The notes: generated by a model not told the origin, from the letters alone. A stretch of DNA of 64,000 bases from Moraxella cuniculi DSM 21768 (GCF_900156515.1 NZ_FTNU01000006.1:43144-107143); one strand, 5' to 3'. Shown: positions 1 through 9,481, numbered from the stretch's first letter. A program made the numbers and translations.

Positions 1-335
1 GCATAACTGATAAGATTAAAAAAGTTCGCCGTGCTTTGGTTGATGGTTGCCAAATATTCCTCACCACCAACCTGCTGAAGCTGACCTACTCGCTCAAGGT
101 AATCATGCACCATCAAGGCATCGTAGGGCTGATTGATGTTGGCTAGGTGATTGATGGCATCGAAGATTTTTTTGTGCCGCTCACCATAAAAATCCTCACT
201 GCTGACGATGGTTTCGATATTTGTAAAAGCCTCTGGAATGCTCATCAATGACGCCAATAGCGACTGCTCCATTTCGATATTATGTGGCGGTTGGCGGCTC
301 ATCAGACCATCTGGCTTGTCATTATCTGGGGTCAT
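1..335 (-). CDS. dnaB: Replicative DNA helicase DnaB, N-terminal part (cut by window edge)
   Basis: This is the first 111 codons of a reverse-strand gene that runs off the left edge. The translation starts MTPDNDKPDG and contains the DnaB N-terminal pattern PPHNIEMEQSLLASLM, followed by DFYGERHKKIFDAI and the GGEEYLATI segment. That is the helical N-domain that holds the hexamer together and contacts primase; the RecA-like motor domain lies outside the window. An upstream ATG (338-340 on the reverse strand) meets a stop after two codons, which fixes the start at 335. The gene is divergent from pdxA, with about 100 bases for both promoters. Confidence 0.9.
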   Translation of the reverse strand, partial: MTPDNDKPDGLMSRQPPHNIEMEQSLLASLMSIPEAFTNIETIVSSEDFYGERHKKIFDAINHLANINQPYDALMVHDYLERVGQLQQVGGEEYLATINQSTANFFNLISY

Positions 336-433
336 GTCATGTCCTTGCTGGGTGTTTTGTCGATTTTTGCCAAAAAAAGTGCTAAACTGTCTTGGCAAAT
401 TGTACCACAAAATCACCATCGGATAGCCAAAAA

Positions 434-1579
434 ATGTCAGCAGCCTACCAAAATTTGCCAAAATCCTCTCTGTGCCAGCCCGCTTTGTCGCAAAACAAAC
501 CTTTGCTTATTACCACAGGCGAGCCTGCTGGGATTGGCATGGATATTGTGCTGGATATTTTGCCCAAATTAACAGGGCGATGGCTGATTGCTGCTGATGC
601 TGTCGCCTTATACGAGCGTGCCAAACAACTAAAGGCGGCAGGGGTGATTGATCGCTTGCCAGCATGGTCTATCATTGATGTGCCTGATGGGATTGAGCAA
701 TTGCCCACAGCTTGGTTTGAGCAATCAGATTACCCAAGCAAAATACCGCATGAGACAGGCGATGATTTGTTTTATTCTAGTAAAAGTAGCGATGTGGTGA
801 TTTTGAACATAGCTTGCCATGAAAAGGTAAAACCATCAGAGTTAAATCCTGCCAACGCCATCATGGTTGAAAAACAGCTAAGGCTGGCTCATCAGTTGGC
901 AATGGCAAATCAAGTGGCTGCAATCATCACCGCCCCAATCCAAAAATCAGTGATGATTGAGGCTGGCATTTTGCTTGATAACGGTACGCCATTTAGTGGA
1001 CATACAGAATATTTTATGCACAAGGCAGCCTGTGATAAGGTGGTGATGATGCTTGCCAATGCAGCCATGAAGGTTGCTTTGGTAACAACTCATCTGCCAC
1101 TAAGACAAGTTGCAGATGCCATAAATTTTGATGAAATCATCAAAACCGTACAAATCACCCATCAGGCACTGGTCGAACAATTTGCCATTGCCAAGCCAAA
1201 AATCTTAGTCTGCGGGCTAAATCCCCATGCAGGCGAGCAAGGGCATTTGGGCGATGAAGAGCTGACCATCATTAACCCAGCATTGGCACAGATGCAAGCG
1301 GCTGGTATCGATGTCTCGTTTGCCATGCCAGCTGATACATTGTTTACCAAGCCGCATCTGGATAGCTGTGATGCGGTTATTGCCATGTACCACGATCAGG
1401 GGCTTGCTCCCCTAAAATCGCACGGATTTGGCGATACGGTAAATATCACGCTGGGGCTGCCTTATGTGCGTACTTCGGTGGATCATGGCACGGCATTGGA
1501 TTTGGCAGGGCGAGGTGGTGCATCAAGTTCAAGTCTATGGCAGGCGATTAATTATGCCCAAAAGATGACCGCTGGCTGA
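434..1579 (+). CDS. pdxA: 4-hydroxythreonine-4-phosphate dehydrogenase
   Basis: PdxA oxidises 4-phosphohydroxy-threonine in de novo pyridoxal phosphate synthesis in the cytosol. Visible family motifs, in order, are TTGEPAGIGMDI, the metal-binding histidine segments GHTEYF and THLPLRQV, LNPHAGE, PADTLF, MYHDQGLAPLK and SVDHGTALDLAG. I start at the first in-frame ATG (434); an in-frame TTG at 392 would add 14 residues. At 381 residues it is longer than the usual 330 or so, mostly because of an N-terminal extension of about 20 residues before the conserved core and a longer loop near residues 100-130. rsmA and apaH follow on the same strand, a common arrangement in gamma-proteobacteria. serC of the same pathway is at 51.6 kb. 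Confidence 0.95.
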   Translation: MSAAYQNLPKSSLCQPALSQNKPLLITTGEPAGIGMDIVLDILPKLTGRWLIAADAVALYERAKQLKAAGVIDRLPAWSIIDVPDGIEQLPTAWFEQSDYPSKIPHETGDDLFYSSKSSDVVILNIACHEKVKPSELNPANAIMVEKQLRLAHQLAMANQVAAIITAPIQKSVMIEAGILLDNGTPFSGHTEYFMHKAACDKVVMMLANAAMKVALVTTHLPLRQVADAINFDEIIKTVQITHQALVEQFAIAKPKILVCGLNPHAGEQGHLGDEELTIINPALAQMQAAGIDVSFAMPADTLFTKPHLDSCDAVIAMYHDQGLAPLKSHGFGDTVNITLGLPYVRTSVDHGTALDLAGRGGASSSSLWQAINYAQKMTAG

Positions 1580-1769
1580 TTTGTACAATCATTTGCCAAA
1601 CAGTTCAGCAAAAATCAGCAAATCATGCTATCATAAGCCAAGCCAGTGTCGATAAAATCAGCTTGAGACTGTCATTTATCACCTTTGCCACGATTGCGAT
1701 ACCAAAACCCATCTGTCGTGGTTTATTGATAAAATTTTATATCATTTATTATAATTAGTTAATTTAGCC

Positions 1770-2618
1770 ATGGCACATATCATTCCAAAATCTCCCCAGC
1801 AGGCAAAACACGCACCCAGAAAGCGATTTGGTCAAAATTTCTTACATGACACCACGGTTATTGGTCAAATTGTTGCAGCGATTGGGCTTAATAGGCAGGA
1901 TAATTTGCTTGAGATTGGGCCGGGGCTAGGGGCTTTGACCGAGCCATTGTTGGCGGAGGTTGATGGCATGACGGTCATTGAGCTTGATCGAGATTTGGCA
2001 GCTCAATTAAAAATCAACATTGGTGCAAATAGCCACCCTGATTTCACCATCATTAATGATAACGCCATGGATATTGATTATCGAGAGCTTGCCATTAAGC
2101 AAGGCAAAGGGGCGTTTCGTGTGGTGGGCAATCTGCCATATAATATCTCAACGCCAATCTTGTTTCGCTTGTTGGAATTTGCCGATGTGATTTGTGATAT
2201 GCATTTTATGCTCCAAAAAGAAGTTGTTGATCGTATCACTGCCGAGCCAAATACCAAGGCCTATGGCAGGTTGTCGGTGATTATGCAATATCATTGCCAG
2301 TCGGAATATCTGCTGACTGTGCCAAATGGAGCGTTTAATCCGCCGCCAAAAGTTACCAGTGCCGTTTTTCGCTTAACACCATTTGCCAATAAGCCCATCA
2401 CTGCCAAAGATGAAGCAGTGTTTTCGCTTGTGGTGCGTGAGGCGTTTAATCATCGCCGTAAGACTTTGCGTGCTATTTTTAAGGCGAGTGCCTTATTGCC
2501 AACGCTTGACGAGACAGATTTTGAGCAGATTGCCATCAATCCACAAGCCAGACCCGAGACCTTGGGCGTGGCAGAATTTGTTGCACTTGCTGACTTGGTT
2601 GCCAAGCGTATCAATTGA
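1770..2618 (+). CDS. rsmA: 16S rRNA dimethyladenosine transferase (KsgA)
   Basis: It dimethylates two adjacent adenosines in helix 45 of 16S rRNA during small-subunit maturation, using S-adenosylmethionine. The Rossmann methyltransferase motifs are clear: FGQNFLHD near residue 24, [14 protein letters not shown] (SAM loop), the catalytic [21 protein letters not shown] and the C-terminal [10 protein letters not shown]. Length (282 aa) is normal. It lies 190 bases after pdxA and 30 bases before apaH, so the three probably share transcripts. The ATG at 1770 sits in an AT-rich leader with no strong Shine-Dalgarno sequence. Confidence 0.96.
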   Translation: MAHIIPKSPQQAKHAPRKRFGQNFLHDTTVIGQIVAAIGLNRQDNLLEIGPGLGALTEPLLAEVDGMTVIELDRDLAAQLKINIGANSHPDFTIINDNAMDIDYRELAIKQGKGAFRVVGNLPYNISTPILFRLLEFADVICDMHFMLQKEVVDRITAEPNTKAYGRLSVIMQYHCQSEYLLTVPNGAFNPPPKVTSAVFRLTPFANKPITAKDEAVFSLVVREAFNHRRKTLRAIFKASALLPTLDETDFEQIAINPQARPETLGVAEFVALADLVAKRIN

Positions 2619-2648
2619 CTTGGTTCACCGAACAAATACAGACTATCC

Positions 2649-3479
2649 ATGAAAAATCATACAAAAAAATACCGCCATCACTATGTTATCGGTGATTTAC
2701 AAGGCTGTCATGCAGCGTTTAATCGGCTGCTTGAGGTGATACAATTTGATGCAGGCTGTGATAAATTGTGGCTTGCAGGTGATATTGTTGCACGAGGTGA
2801 GGATTCGCTGGCAACTTTACGCCAAGCCAAGCAATTGTCCGACATGGGGGCATTGACCACAGTGCTTGGCAACCATGACATTACTTTAATTGCCACATGG
2901 CGAGGCATCTTGCCAGTCAAGCCCAAAGACAAGACGGAGGCGATTTTTGCAGCAAAAGATTGCGATGAGCTGCTTAATTGGTTACGCAACCAGTCACTGC
3001 TTGTTTTTCCTGACAACAAAACCGTCCTGACGCATGCTGGCATACCGCCCAATTGGAGCATCAGCGAGGCGGCAAAATACGCCAAAGAGCTACAAAATCA
3101 GCTTAGCGGCAGCCTAAAGCAGCTTGATAGACTGCTGCCTAATTTATACAGCAAAAAATCAGATGAATGGTCGGATAAATTAAACGGCTACAAAAGAATG
3201 CGTGCCATCGCCAACTACTTAACCCGTATGCGTCTGTGCAGCGAATCAGGGCTGTTGGAATTTTCATTCAAGCAGACGCTTGATGATGATATGCCACCTG
3301 ATTTTCGTCCGTGGTTTGAATGGTTTGTGGTGCGTGAGCGGCGTATTTTATTTGGGCATTGGGCAGCTTTGCGAGCCGAAATAGACACCAAATTTGTGCG
3401 TGCTTTGGACGGTGGTTGTGTTTGGGGCGGTAATTTGGTGGCATATCGCTTGGCGGACGGGGCGATTTTTCAGGTTTAG
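2649..3479 (+). CDS. apaH: Symmetrical bis(5'-nucleosyl)-tetraphosphatase
   Basis: ApaH splits diadenosine tetraphosphate symmetrically into two ADP. It is a metallophosphatase, and the metal-ligand motifs are present: GDLQGCHAAF (GDxxG), GDIVARGEDS (GDxVxRG), LGNHDI (GNHD) and LTHAGIPP (GxP histidine). Length of 276 aa fits the family. It begins 30 bases after rsmA, the usual order. An AT-rich perfect palindrome follows at 3594-3616 before pgk. Confidence 0.94.
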   Translation: MKNHTKKYRHHYVIGDLQGCHAAFNRLLEVIQFDAGCDKLWLAGDIVARGEDSLATLRQAKQLSDMGALTTVLGNHDITLIATWRGILPVKPKDKTEAIFAAKDCDELLNWLRNQSLLVFPDNKTVLTHAGIPPNWSISEAAKYAKELQNQLSGSLKQLDRLLPNLYSKKSDEWSDKLNGYKRMRAIANYLTRMRLCSESGLLEFSFKQTLDDDMPPDFRPWFEWFVVRERRILFGHWAALRAEIDTKFVRALDGGCVWGGNLVAYRLADGAIFQV

Positions 3480-3593
3480 TTAAATTAAACAATCAGTGAA
3501 TTTTATTTTTATAATTGGTTGATATTGGGCTTGATAATTTGCATTGATGATTTTTGCTTGTTTATCAGTTATGCCCAAAACAACGGTTGCAAG

Positions 3594-3616
3594 GATTATA
3601 AAAATTTTTTATAATC
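3594..3616. repeat. AT-rich palindrome between apaH and pgk
   Basis: This is a perfect inverted repeat of 11-base arms (GATTATAAAAA and its complement) around one central base, 60 bases before the pgk start. It is too AT-rich and lacks the loop for a typical terminator, so an operator or promoter-region element is possible. A similar AT-rich palindrome sits in front of leuC. Confidence 0.5.
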
Positions 3617-3675
3617 GGATTGATTGTATTATATCATTTCATTAGTTTTGCTTTATTAATTTATAAGGATAACCT

Positions 3676-4872
3676 ATGACCATCGTTGCCATGAATGAGT
3701 TAGATTTGTCAAACAAACGCGTGCTGATTCGTGAGGATTTGAATGTGCCAATCAAAGACGGCGTCATCACAAGTGATGTGCGATTGCAGGCGGCACTGCC
3801 CACCTTAAAAGACGCATTGGCAAAAAATGCCGCCGTGTTGGTTGCATCGCATTTGGGTCGCCCAGTTGAAGGTGAGCCTGAGGCAAAATATTCATTGCAA
3901 CCTGTGGCGGACTATCTTGCGGCGGCACTGGATATGCCAGTACGCTTTGAGACAGATTATTTGGACGGTGTGGAAATTGCTGCAGGCGAGTTGGTTTTGC
4001 TTGAAAATGTGCGTTTTAATGTCGGCGAAAAGAAAAATGACGACAAACTTGCCGAGCGGTATGCCAACTTGTGCGATGTGTTTGTCATGGATGCTTTTGG
4101 CACGGCTCATCGAGCCCAAGCCTCAACCGAAGGGGTGATTCGTGCCGCCAAGGGTCAAGCCAAGGCGGTTTGTGCAGGCAATCTGCTGGCTGCTGAATTA
4201 TCTGCTTTGTCGCGTGCTTTGGATAATCCGCAATCGCCTGTGCTGGCAATTGTTGGTGGCTCGAAAGTATCAACCAAACTTGATGTGCTATTAAGTCTTG
4301 CCGAAAAATGCGACAGTATCGTTGTTGGTGGCGGTATTGCCAATACTTTCCTTGCTGCCACAGGGGTGAATGTTGGTGCGTCATTATATGAGCCTGATTT
4401 GGTAGAAACCGCTAAGCAAATCATGCAAAAAACCAATATTTTGCTGCCATCAGAGGTCGTGGTTGCCAAAAAATCACAAATCAACTTTGATGACTTTTTG
4501 GGCTCTTTGGACAAGGCTGATGCCCAAGTCAAATCTGTGCATGATATTGCTGATGATGAGATGATTTTAGATATTGCCAAAGACAGTGCCGAGTTGATTG
4601 CCCAGCATATTCACAATGCCGCTACAATTTTATGGAATGGTCCTGTTGGGGTATTTGAAGTGGATAAATTTGGCACAGGTACGCAGATATTGGCGTTTGC
4701 CGTCAGAGACAGTCAGGGCTTTAGTATCGCAGGTGGTGGTGATACGCTGGCAGCGATTGACAAGTATCAAGTTGCTGATGGTGTTGATTATTTATCAACA
4801 GGCGGTGGGGCGTTTTTGGAATTTGTTGAGGGCAAGACTTTGCCTGCAATTGCTGCCTTGCAAGCCAGTTAA
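3676..4872 (+). CDS. pgk: Phosphoglycerate kinase
   Basis: Glycolytic and gluconeogenic kinase that interconverts 1,3-bisphosphoglycerate plus ADP with 3-phosphoglycerate plus ATP in the cytosol. Motifs include [11 protein letters not shown] at residues 19-29, [42 protein letters not shown], the nucleotide-binding GPVGVFE, GGGDTLA and the C-terminal [17 protein letters not shown]. Length 398 aa is typical. A Shine-Dalgarno-like AAGGATAA precedes the ATG. fba lies 0.8 kb downstream with a small lipoprotein gene between, so this is a glycolysis block with probably separate promoters. Confidence 0.97.
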   Translation: MTIVAMNELDLSNKRVLIREDLNVPIKDGVITSDVRLQAALPTLKDALAKNAAVLVASHLGRPVEGEPEAKYSLQPVADYLAAALDMPVRFETDYLDGVEIAAGELVLLENVRFNVGEKKNDDKLAERYANLCDVFVMDAFGTAHRAQASTEGVIRAAKGQAKAVCAGNLLAAELSALSRALDNPQSPVLAIVGGSKVSTKLDVLLSLAEKCDSIVVGGGIANTFLAATGVNVGASLYEPDLVETAKQIMQKTNILLPSEVVVAKKSQINFDDFLGSLDKADAQVKSVHDIADDEMILDIAKDSAELIAQHIHNAATILWNGPVGVFEVDKFGTGTQILAFAVRDSQGFSIAGGGDTLAAIDKYQVADGVDYLSTGGGAFLEFVEGKTLPAIAALQAS

Positions 4873-5024
4873 GGCGGGTGGTTGTTTTATGCCAAATCAG
4901 ACAGCAAGGCTGGATAAGTTGGCATTAATCCACTTGTAATTTTGTACAAAAGCCACCAGATATTTGCCAAACTTAATGGTAAATTAATGCTTTGTTATTT
5001 TTTGTTGCATTTTTACTATTGTAC

Positions 5025-5053
5025 TTGTCAAATTGGTTGGGTATGACTAAACT
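5025..5053 (+). promoter_or_regulatory. Probable sigma-70 promoter of the small lipoprotein gene
   Basis: TTGTCA at 5025-5030 and TAAACT at 5048-5053 are separated by 17 bases, about 90 bases before the start codon at 5142. This is read from pattern only. Confidence 0.4.
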
Positions 5054-5141
5054 AATAGCATTTAGTTAATTTTGCCAAATCATCGCCAAACTACCCAAGG
5101 GTATCATAAGCCGATGCAGGGCAAGCAAAGAGAGATGAAGT

Positions 5142-5453
5142 ATGAACAAGAGTTTATTTGCAATAGTGGCGGCGTTGCTATTGGCAGCTTGCAGCCAACA
5201 AACCCAAGATTCAGCCAAACAAACTGCTGATTCTGCTGCCGCTGATGTAAAAGCAAGCACAGAACAAGTTGCCAAAGAGGCTGAAGCCGCTGCACAAAAT
5301 GCTGCTCAAACAACAACCAACGCTGTAGAAAATGCTGCCGAAACCGCTTCGGAAGCTGCCAAAAATATCGGTGCTGCAGTTACCGAAGCAACTGGTAACG
5401 CAGAAAATGGTCAATCTGCCGAAGCAAGAGCACCTGAAGATCAGCAGTACTGA
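5142..5453 (+). CDS. Small Ala-rich lipoprotein with helical repeats
   Basis: This 103-residue protein has a lipoprotein signal peptide ending in LLAAC, so the mature protein would start at Cys17 and be lipid-anchored. The rest is dominated by A, E, T, N and K in irregular 11-residue-like segments such as AKEAEAAAQNAAQ and NAVENAAETASEAAKN, which should form a long amphipathic helix. A Shine-Dalgarno-like AGAGATGAAGT lies just before the ATG, and a terminator follows, so it is probably transcribed alone. I do not recognise a named family. By analogy, small abundant helical lipoproteins act in envelope spacing or stress, but nothing here proves that. Confidence 0.85.
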   Translation: MNKSLFAIVAALLLAACSQQTQDSAKQTADSAAADVKASTEQVAKEAEAAAQNAAQTTTNAVENAAETASEAAKNIGAAVTEATGNAENGQSAEARAPEDQQY

Positions 5454-5467
5454 TTCAAGCTCTGATA

Positions 5468-5493
5468 AAAAAGCCAGCATTTTGTTGGCTTTT
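5468..5493 (+). terminator. Rho-independent terminator after the small lipoprotein
   Basis: Stem AAAAGCCA/TGGCTTTT with a 9-10 base loop, followed by T-rich sequence, 15 bases after the stop codon. Confidence 0.75.
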
Positions 5494-5551
5494 ATTGTAT
5501 TTGTACAGGCAATCAACTGGGTAGAAAACACTGTATGAAATACCATTGATG

Positions 5552-5560
5552 TGGTATAAT
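5552..5560 (+). promoter_or_regulatory. Extended -10 element upstream of fba
   Basis: TGGTATAAT at 5552-5560 is a consensus extended -10, 80 bases before the fba start. No good -35 hexamer is visible at the right distance, which is usual for extended -10 promoters. Confidence 0.45.
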
Positions 5561-5639
5561 AATGGCATTCATCTTTGATGATTTTGCAGAGATTTTGATA
5601 AATTTTAATCAAGTTACTTATTAAATTCGGGAGAGAATT

Positions 5640-6677
5640 ATGGCACTCGTTTCATTACGCCAACTGCTGGATCATGCTGCTGAACATGGCTATGGCTTGC
5701 CAGCATTTAATGTCAATAACCTTGAGCAAATGCGTGCCATTATGATGGCGGCGGACAAAACCAATTCGCCAGTGATTGTGCAAGCATCGGCAGGTGCTCG
5801 CAAATATGCAGGTGCACCTTTTTTGCGTCATTTGATTTTGTCAGCCATTGAAGAATGGCCACACATTCCTGTTGTTATGCACCAAGATCATGGTACCAGT
5901 CCAGCAGTTTGCCAGCGTTCGATTCAGCTTGGCTTTAGTTCGGTGATGATGGATGGTTCACTAAAAGAAGATGGCAAAACGCCTGCTGATTATGCGTATA
6001 ATGTCTCTGTTACGCGTGAAGTGGTCAAAATGGCTCATGCGTGTGGCGTATCGGTTGAAGGTGAGATTGGTGTTTTGGGCAGTCTTGAGACAGGTATGGC
6101 AGGCGAGGAAGATGGTGTGGGTGCCGAAGGGGTGCTTGACCACAGTCAGCTATTAACCTCGGTGGAAGAAGCTCGTCAATTCGTTGCTGATACCAATGTT
6201 GATGCGTTGGCGATTGCTGTTGGAACATCGCATGGTGCTTATAAATTCACGCGTCCACCCACAGGGGATATTTTGGCAATTGACCGCATTAAAGAAATTC
6301 ATGCTGCTTTGCCAAATACGCATATTGTCATGCATGGCTCAAGCTCTGTACCACAAGAATGGCTAAAAGTCATCAACGAAAATGGCGGTAATATTGGCGA
6401 AACTTATGGCGTGCCTGTTGAGCAATTGGTTGAGGCAATCAAGCATGGCGTACGCAAAATCAATATTGATACCGATTTGCGTCTGGCAAGCACAGGGGCG
6501 ATTCGTAAATTCATGAACGAAAACCCAGCGGAATTTGACCCACGCAAATATCTATCAGCCTCAATCAAGGCAATGCAGGAGATTTGTGAGGCACGCTATG
6601 AGGCATTTGGTGCAGCAGGTAATGCCAGCAAGATTCGCCCAATCAGCCTAGAAAAAATGGTTGAATATTACAAATGA
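5640..6677 (+). CDS. fba: Class II fructose-bisphosphate aldolase
   Basis: Zinc-dependent aldolase that interconverts fructose 1,6-bisphosphate with dihydroxyacetone phosphate and glyceraldehyde 3-phosphate. Seen motifs: [12 protein letters not shown] near the N-terminus, the zinc and catalytic segment [38 protein letters not shown] and KINIDTDLR. Length 345 aa fits the class IIA/IIB long form. A good GGGAGAG Shine-Dalgarno lies before the ATG. The stop overlaps the ruvA start by four bases, so aldolase and RuvA are translationally coupled. Confidence 0.97.
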   Translation: MALVSLRQLLDHAAEHGYGLPAFNVNNLEQMRAIMMAADKTNSPVIVQASAGARKYAGAPFLRHLILSAIEEWPHIPVVMHQDHGTSPAVCQRSIQLGFSSVMMDGSLKEDGKTPADYAYNVSVTREVVKMAHACGVSVEGEIGVLGSLETGMAGEEDGVGAEGVLDHSQLLTSVEEARQFVADTNVDALAIAVGTSHGAYKFTRPPTGDILAIDRIKEIHAALPNTHIVMHGSSSVPQEWLKVINENGGNIGETYGVPVEQLVEAIKHGVRKINIDTDLRLASTGAIRKFMNENPAEFDPRKYLSASIKAMQEICEARYEAFGAAGNASKIRPISLEKMVEYYK

Positions 6678-7291
6678 TTGGCAGTATCACAGGGCAGGTG
6701 CAATATCTGAATGCACCTGTTGCTTGTCTGATGACAACTGGTGGCGTGGGTTATGAGCTGGAGTTGCCCATTCCGTCATTTTACCAGCTGACCGTTGGTG
6801 CAACTTTGACTTTGTATGTGCATCACCATGTGCGTGAAGATGCCGAGAGTCTGTTTGCATTCATTGACAAACAAGACCGTGATGTGTTTCGCAAACTCAT
6901 CAAGATTAACGGCGTGGGTGCAAAAATGGCACTGGCAATGCTATCAACCTTGACCGCTGCCGAAATCAGGCAAGCCGTTGAGCGAGATAATGATGTGGCA
7001 TTGGTGCGTGTGCCGGGCATTGGCAAAAAGACAGCCCAACGCATCATTTTAGACCTTAAGGGCAAGCTCAACGAATTTGCTAGCGATATAACCACTGACG
7101 AGCATTTATTTACCGATGTTGCCGATGGTGGTATGCAGGCAATTGCCGAGGTTGAAAGTGCCTTATTAAATCTTGGCTACAAAGAAAAAGAAGCCCAAGC
7201 TGCCATTAAACTTGCCCAAGCCCAAGTTGAGGACGCTACCAATACTTCCGCTCTGCTAAAGGCGGCACTGCGTCAATTATCTGGCTTTTGA
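6674..7291 (+). CDS. ruvA: Holliday junction branch-migration protein RuvA
   Basis: RuvA binds four-way junctions as a tetramer and recruits the RuvB motor in recombination repair. The N-terminal OB domain starts [12 protein letters not shown], the helix-hairpin-helix pair is visible as [14 protein letters not shown] and [20 protein letters not shown], and the C-terminal RuvB-binding domain ends [12 protein letters not shown]...LLKAALRQL. 205 aa is normal. Its ATG overlaps the fba stop (ATGA). ruvB is not next door and is not in the window. A strong terminator follows directly. Confidence 0.96.
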   Translation: MIGSITGQVQYLNAPVACLMTTGGVGYELELPIPSFYQLTVGATLTLYVHHHVREDAESLFAFIDKQDRDVFRKLIKINGVGAKMALAMLSTLTAAEIRQAVERDNDVALVRVPGIGKKTAQRIILDLKGKLNEFASDITTDEHLFTDVADGGMQAIAEVESALLNLGYKEKEAQAAIKLAQAQVEDATNTSALLKAALRQLSGF

Positions 7292-7294
7292 ACC

Positions 7295-7324
7295 AAAAAA
7301 CAGGCTGACAATGGCCTGTTTTTG
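7295..7324 (+). terminator. Rho-independent terminator after ruvA
   Basis: Stem AAAAACAGGC/GGCCTGTTTTT (one imperfect base) with a loop of about seven bases and a T run, starting three bases after the ruvA stop. Confidence 0.8.
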
Positions 7325-7389
7325 TTGCGATATGCTTTATTCATCACTGCCATAGGCGACAGGTTTGCTCGATGAATTGTTAGGCGACA

Positions 7390-8262
7390 TTATGGTGCGA
7401 TGGATAAAATGGATAAGAGTGCTTGCATACTGGCGGAGCGTGTTAGGTTTGGATTGGTAACCAGCCCTAGATGTCGCTGCAATTCAATGGTTTCTGCCAT
7501 GTCAATTTTAATCAAATCTTGATTAATGAGCGTCTCAGGTAGCACCGACCAGCCCAAGCCGACAGATACCAGCATACGAATGGATTCTAGCGGATTGGTA
7601 CTCATGGTGGCATAGGGTCGCAAATTATATTTGGCAAATTCCGCCAGCGTAATCTGGCTGGTAAAAGTATTGGCAGCGGGCAAGATGGCAGGATAATGTG
7701 CCAGCTGCATTAGGCTGACTTTGGACTTTTGTGCCAAAGGGCTAAGCGTCCCTGTAACAAAATACAACGGATCGCTCCACAGTGTGTGATAATTGAGCCG
7801 TCTGTCAAAGGTTGGTGGCAGTGTCAAAAATGCCAAAGCAATCTCGCCTTCTAGCACCAATTTGTGTGCCTCTTCAGAATCAACAAACCGTACCTCCAGC
7901 TGCACAGCAGGGTAGGTTTGGATAAATCGCTTTAGCACAGGGGCAAGATGGTGCAACCCGATGTGATGACTGGTGCCAATGGTTAGGCGACCTGAAACGG
8001 TTTCTTTGGCGTGCTGTAGGCTTGCTTTGCAGGTTTCGTAATCATCAAGCCAGCGACGCACATAGGGCAATAAATCATGGGCGGCATCCGTTGGAATAAT
8101 GCTACGACCAACGGTATCAAACAGCACAGTGCCAAATTCATCTTCTAGGTTTTTGATTCGTTTGCTGACAGCAGGCTGGGTGATGTATAGTTTTTCGGCA
8201 GCGGCAGAGATGCTACCTGTTTGCATGACGGCAACAAAAGTAGCAAGATTGATGGTGTTCAT
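7390..8262 (-). CDS. LysR-family transcriptional regulator
   Basis: The N-terminal winged helix-turn-helix is typical: INLATFVAVMQTGSISAAAE, ITQPAVSKRIKNLEDEFG and LFDTVGRSIIPTDA. A two-lobe effector domain follows (residues ~90-290), with the SGRLTIGTSHHIGLHHLAPV entry to lobe one. 290 aa is normal for the family. It is transcribed towards ruvA and away from the DUF805 gene. The target is not deducible: the divergently oriented neighbour is a broken gene 430 bases away. CysB-like and IlvY-like assignments are not supported by context. Confidence 0.9.
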   Translation of the reverse strand: MNTINLATFVAVMQTGSISAAAEKLYITQPAVSKRIKNLEDEFGTVLFDTVGRSIIPTDAAHDLLPYVRRWLDDYETCKASLQHAKETVSGRLTIGTSHHIGLHHLAPVLKRFIQTYPAVQLEVRFVDSEEAHKLVLEGEIALAFLTLPPTFDRRLNYHTLWSDPLYFVTGTLSPLAQKSKVSLMQLAHYPAILPAANTFTSQITLAEFAKYNLRPYATMSTNPLESIRMLVSVGLGWSVLPETLINQDLIKIDMAETIELQRHLGLVTNPNLTRSASMQALLSILSIAP

Positions 8263-8690
8263 GGCGGTGTCCAGTCGTACAAATAAGCATACAGATATTT
8301 AGTGATGGCTATAGCTTAAAGTATTCCAAAAAGTTTTGCAATGAAAATTTTTGGTAATGCAAATTTATCAAGCGTATATTTCACCATTGGCGATAATTTG
8401 ATAATTGTGCAACTTAATAAAACTGTTTTTATAGCACAAGTAATACCATGTGCTGCTTTTTCGAATTTATAAAAAAGCAATTGTTTGTGTCGGTGGATAT
8501 TGGCAACGAGAAGCCAAAACTGCGGTGATTGGCATTAATGTCTTGGTTGGCGGTATACCATGGACTGCTTGATAAATCATAGGGGTAAATTTGCTTAATT
8601 TGGCTTGACTTCATACTAAAAGTATCTTAGCATTGTTAGGCTAAGGTATTCTTAGTTTATTTTTACTTAACAGCAAATCATAGGTGTATT
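8263..8690. other. Intergenic stretch, possibly with a decayed 40-residue frame
   Basis: This 430-base gap separates the LysR gene from the DUF805 gene and should hold both promoters. One weak frame (GTG at 8450 to TGA at 8572, plus strand) reads a 40-residue peptide with a hydrophobic C-terminus ending VIGINVLVGGIPWTA, which could be a remnant or a small membrane protein. It lacks a Shine-Dalgarno sequence and I do not call it a gene. Confidence 0.3.
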
Positions 8691-9340
8691 ATGCAAGGAA
8701 AAATACTTGACTATTCCATTCAAACCAATACGGGCATTATTACTGCCGATGACGGAAATCGTTATAAGTTCTCTGGCGAACAATGGCGTATTGCCACCCC
8801 CCCCAGCGAGGCATGATCGTTGATTTTGCCATCGGTGAAAATTGGCAAGCGATAGATATTTATCAGGCACTTGGTGGGCAAACAGGGGCGGTTGTACTAA
8901 ATCAGATGTCCCAAGAGCAGAGATCGGAAGAGGAATATAACCTTATTGATTGGTTTGTCAAATGCATGAAAAATTATGCCAATTTTCGCGGTCGAGCAAG
9001 ACGCAAAGAATATTGGTTCTTTTTTCTGTCCCGTTCTTTAATTATGATTGCAGCAATATTTTTAGATGCAATATTATTCAATGATGCTTTTTTAAATGCA
9101 CTGGAGTACTGTGAATCTGACGATTGTCCTGATTTTAATTTTGTTATTACCATATTGGCAAGCTTGGCATTTTTTATACCAGAAATTGCTGTTGGTGCAA
9201 GACGCTTGCATGACACCAACAAAAGTGGCTGGTGGTATTTGTTATCATTGATTCCATTGTTTGGTACTTTAGCGTTGATTGCCTTACTTGCCATCGAAGG
9301 CGATCAGACGGAAAACAGATACGGACCACCACCAAAATAA
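8691..9340 (+). pseudogene. DUF805 membrane protein gene, frame broken at a C8 tract
   Basis: From the ATG at 8691 the frame reads MQGKILDYSIQTNTGIITAD and then ...GEQWRIATPPSEA before a TGA. The other frame carries on without a stop from the same point (PPQRGMIVDFAIGENW...) to 9340. Joining the two at the run of eight C (8797-8804) gives one protein of about 215 residues: an N-terminal OB/cold-shock-like domain of about 65 residues, then a DUF805 domain with the FRGRARRKEYWFF entry motif, three hydrophobic segments and GARRLHDTNKSGWWYLL. Nine or six C would restore the frame. It may be switched off by slippage, truly broken, or a base-calling error. In the current state translation from the inner ATG (8783, 185 aa) could still make the membrane part. 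Confidence 0.8.
8797..8804 (+). repeat. C8 homopolymer inside the DUF805 gene
   Basis: Eight consecutive C, 36 codons into the gene, exactly where the two halves of the DUF805 frame part company. It is the longest C run I noticed in the window and a typical slippage substrate. Confidence 0.9.
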
Positions 9341-9343
9341 GCC

Positions 9344-9377
9344 AAAAAAACCAAATCGTCATTGATTTGGTTTTTTG
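9344..9377 (+). terminator. Rho-independent terminator after the DUF805 gene
   Basis: Long stem of about 13 base pairs (AAAAAACCAAATC with GATTTGGTTTTTT), six-base loop and T-rich tail, starting four bases after the stop. Confidence 0.85.
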
Positions 9378-9457
9378 TTTTTGCCTGTGTTTTTGTCAAG
9401 TGTGGGCAAATTTGCTATAATGATGTGGATTAACTGGTGAAAATTATTCCAAAAAGT

Positions 9458-9481
9458 TTTATAATTTTAAAAAATTATAAA
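9458..9481. repeat. AT-rich palindrome upstream of leuC
   Basis: Arms TTTATAATTTT and AAAATTATAAA flank two A, 65 bases before the leuC ATG. Its place suggests an operator or promoter element. It resembles the palindrome upstream of pgk in composition but not in exact sequence. Confidence 0.45.

Noticed and set aside
3594..3616. AT-rich palindrome as a terminator for apaH
   Set aside because: It lacks G/C pairs and a loop, so I list it as a palindrome and not as a terminator.
8429..8614. Reverse-strand frame of 61 codons between LysR and DUF805 genes
   Set aside because: No ribosome site, no recognisable motif, and it lies in the region expected to hold promoters.
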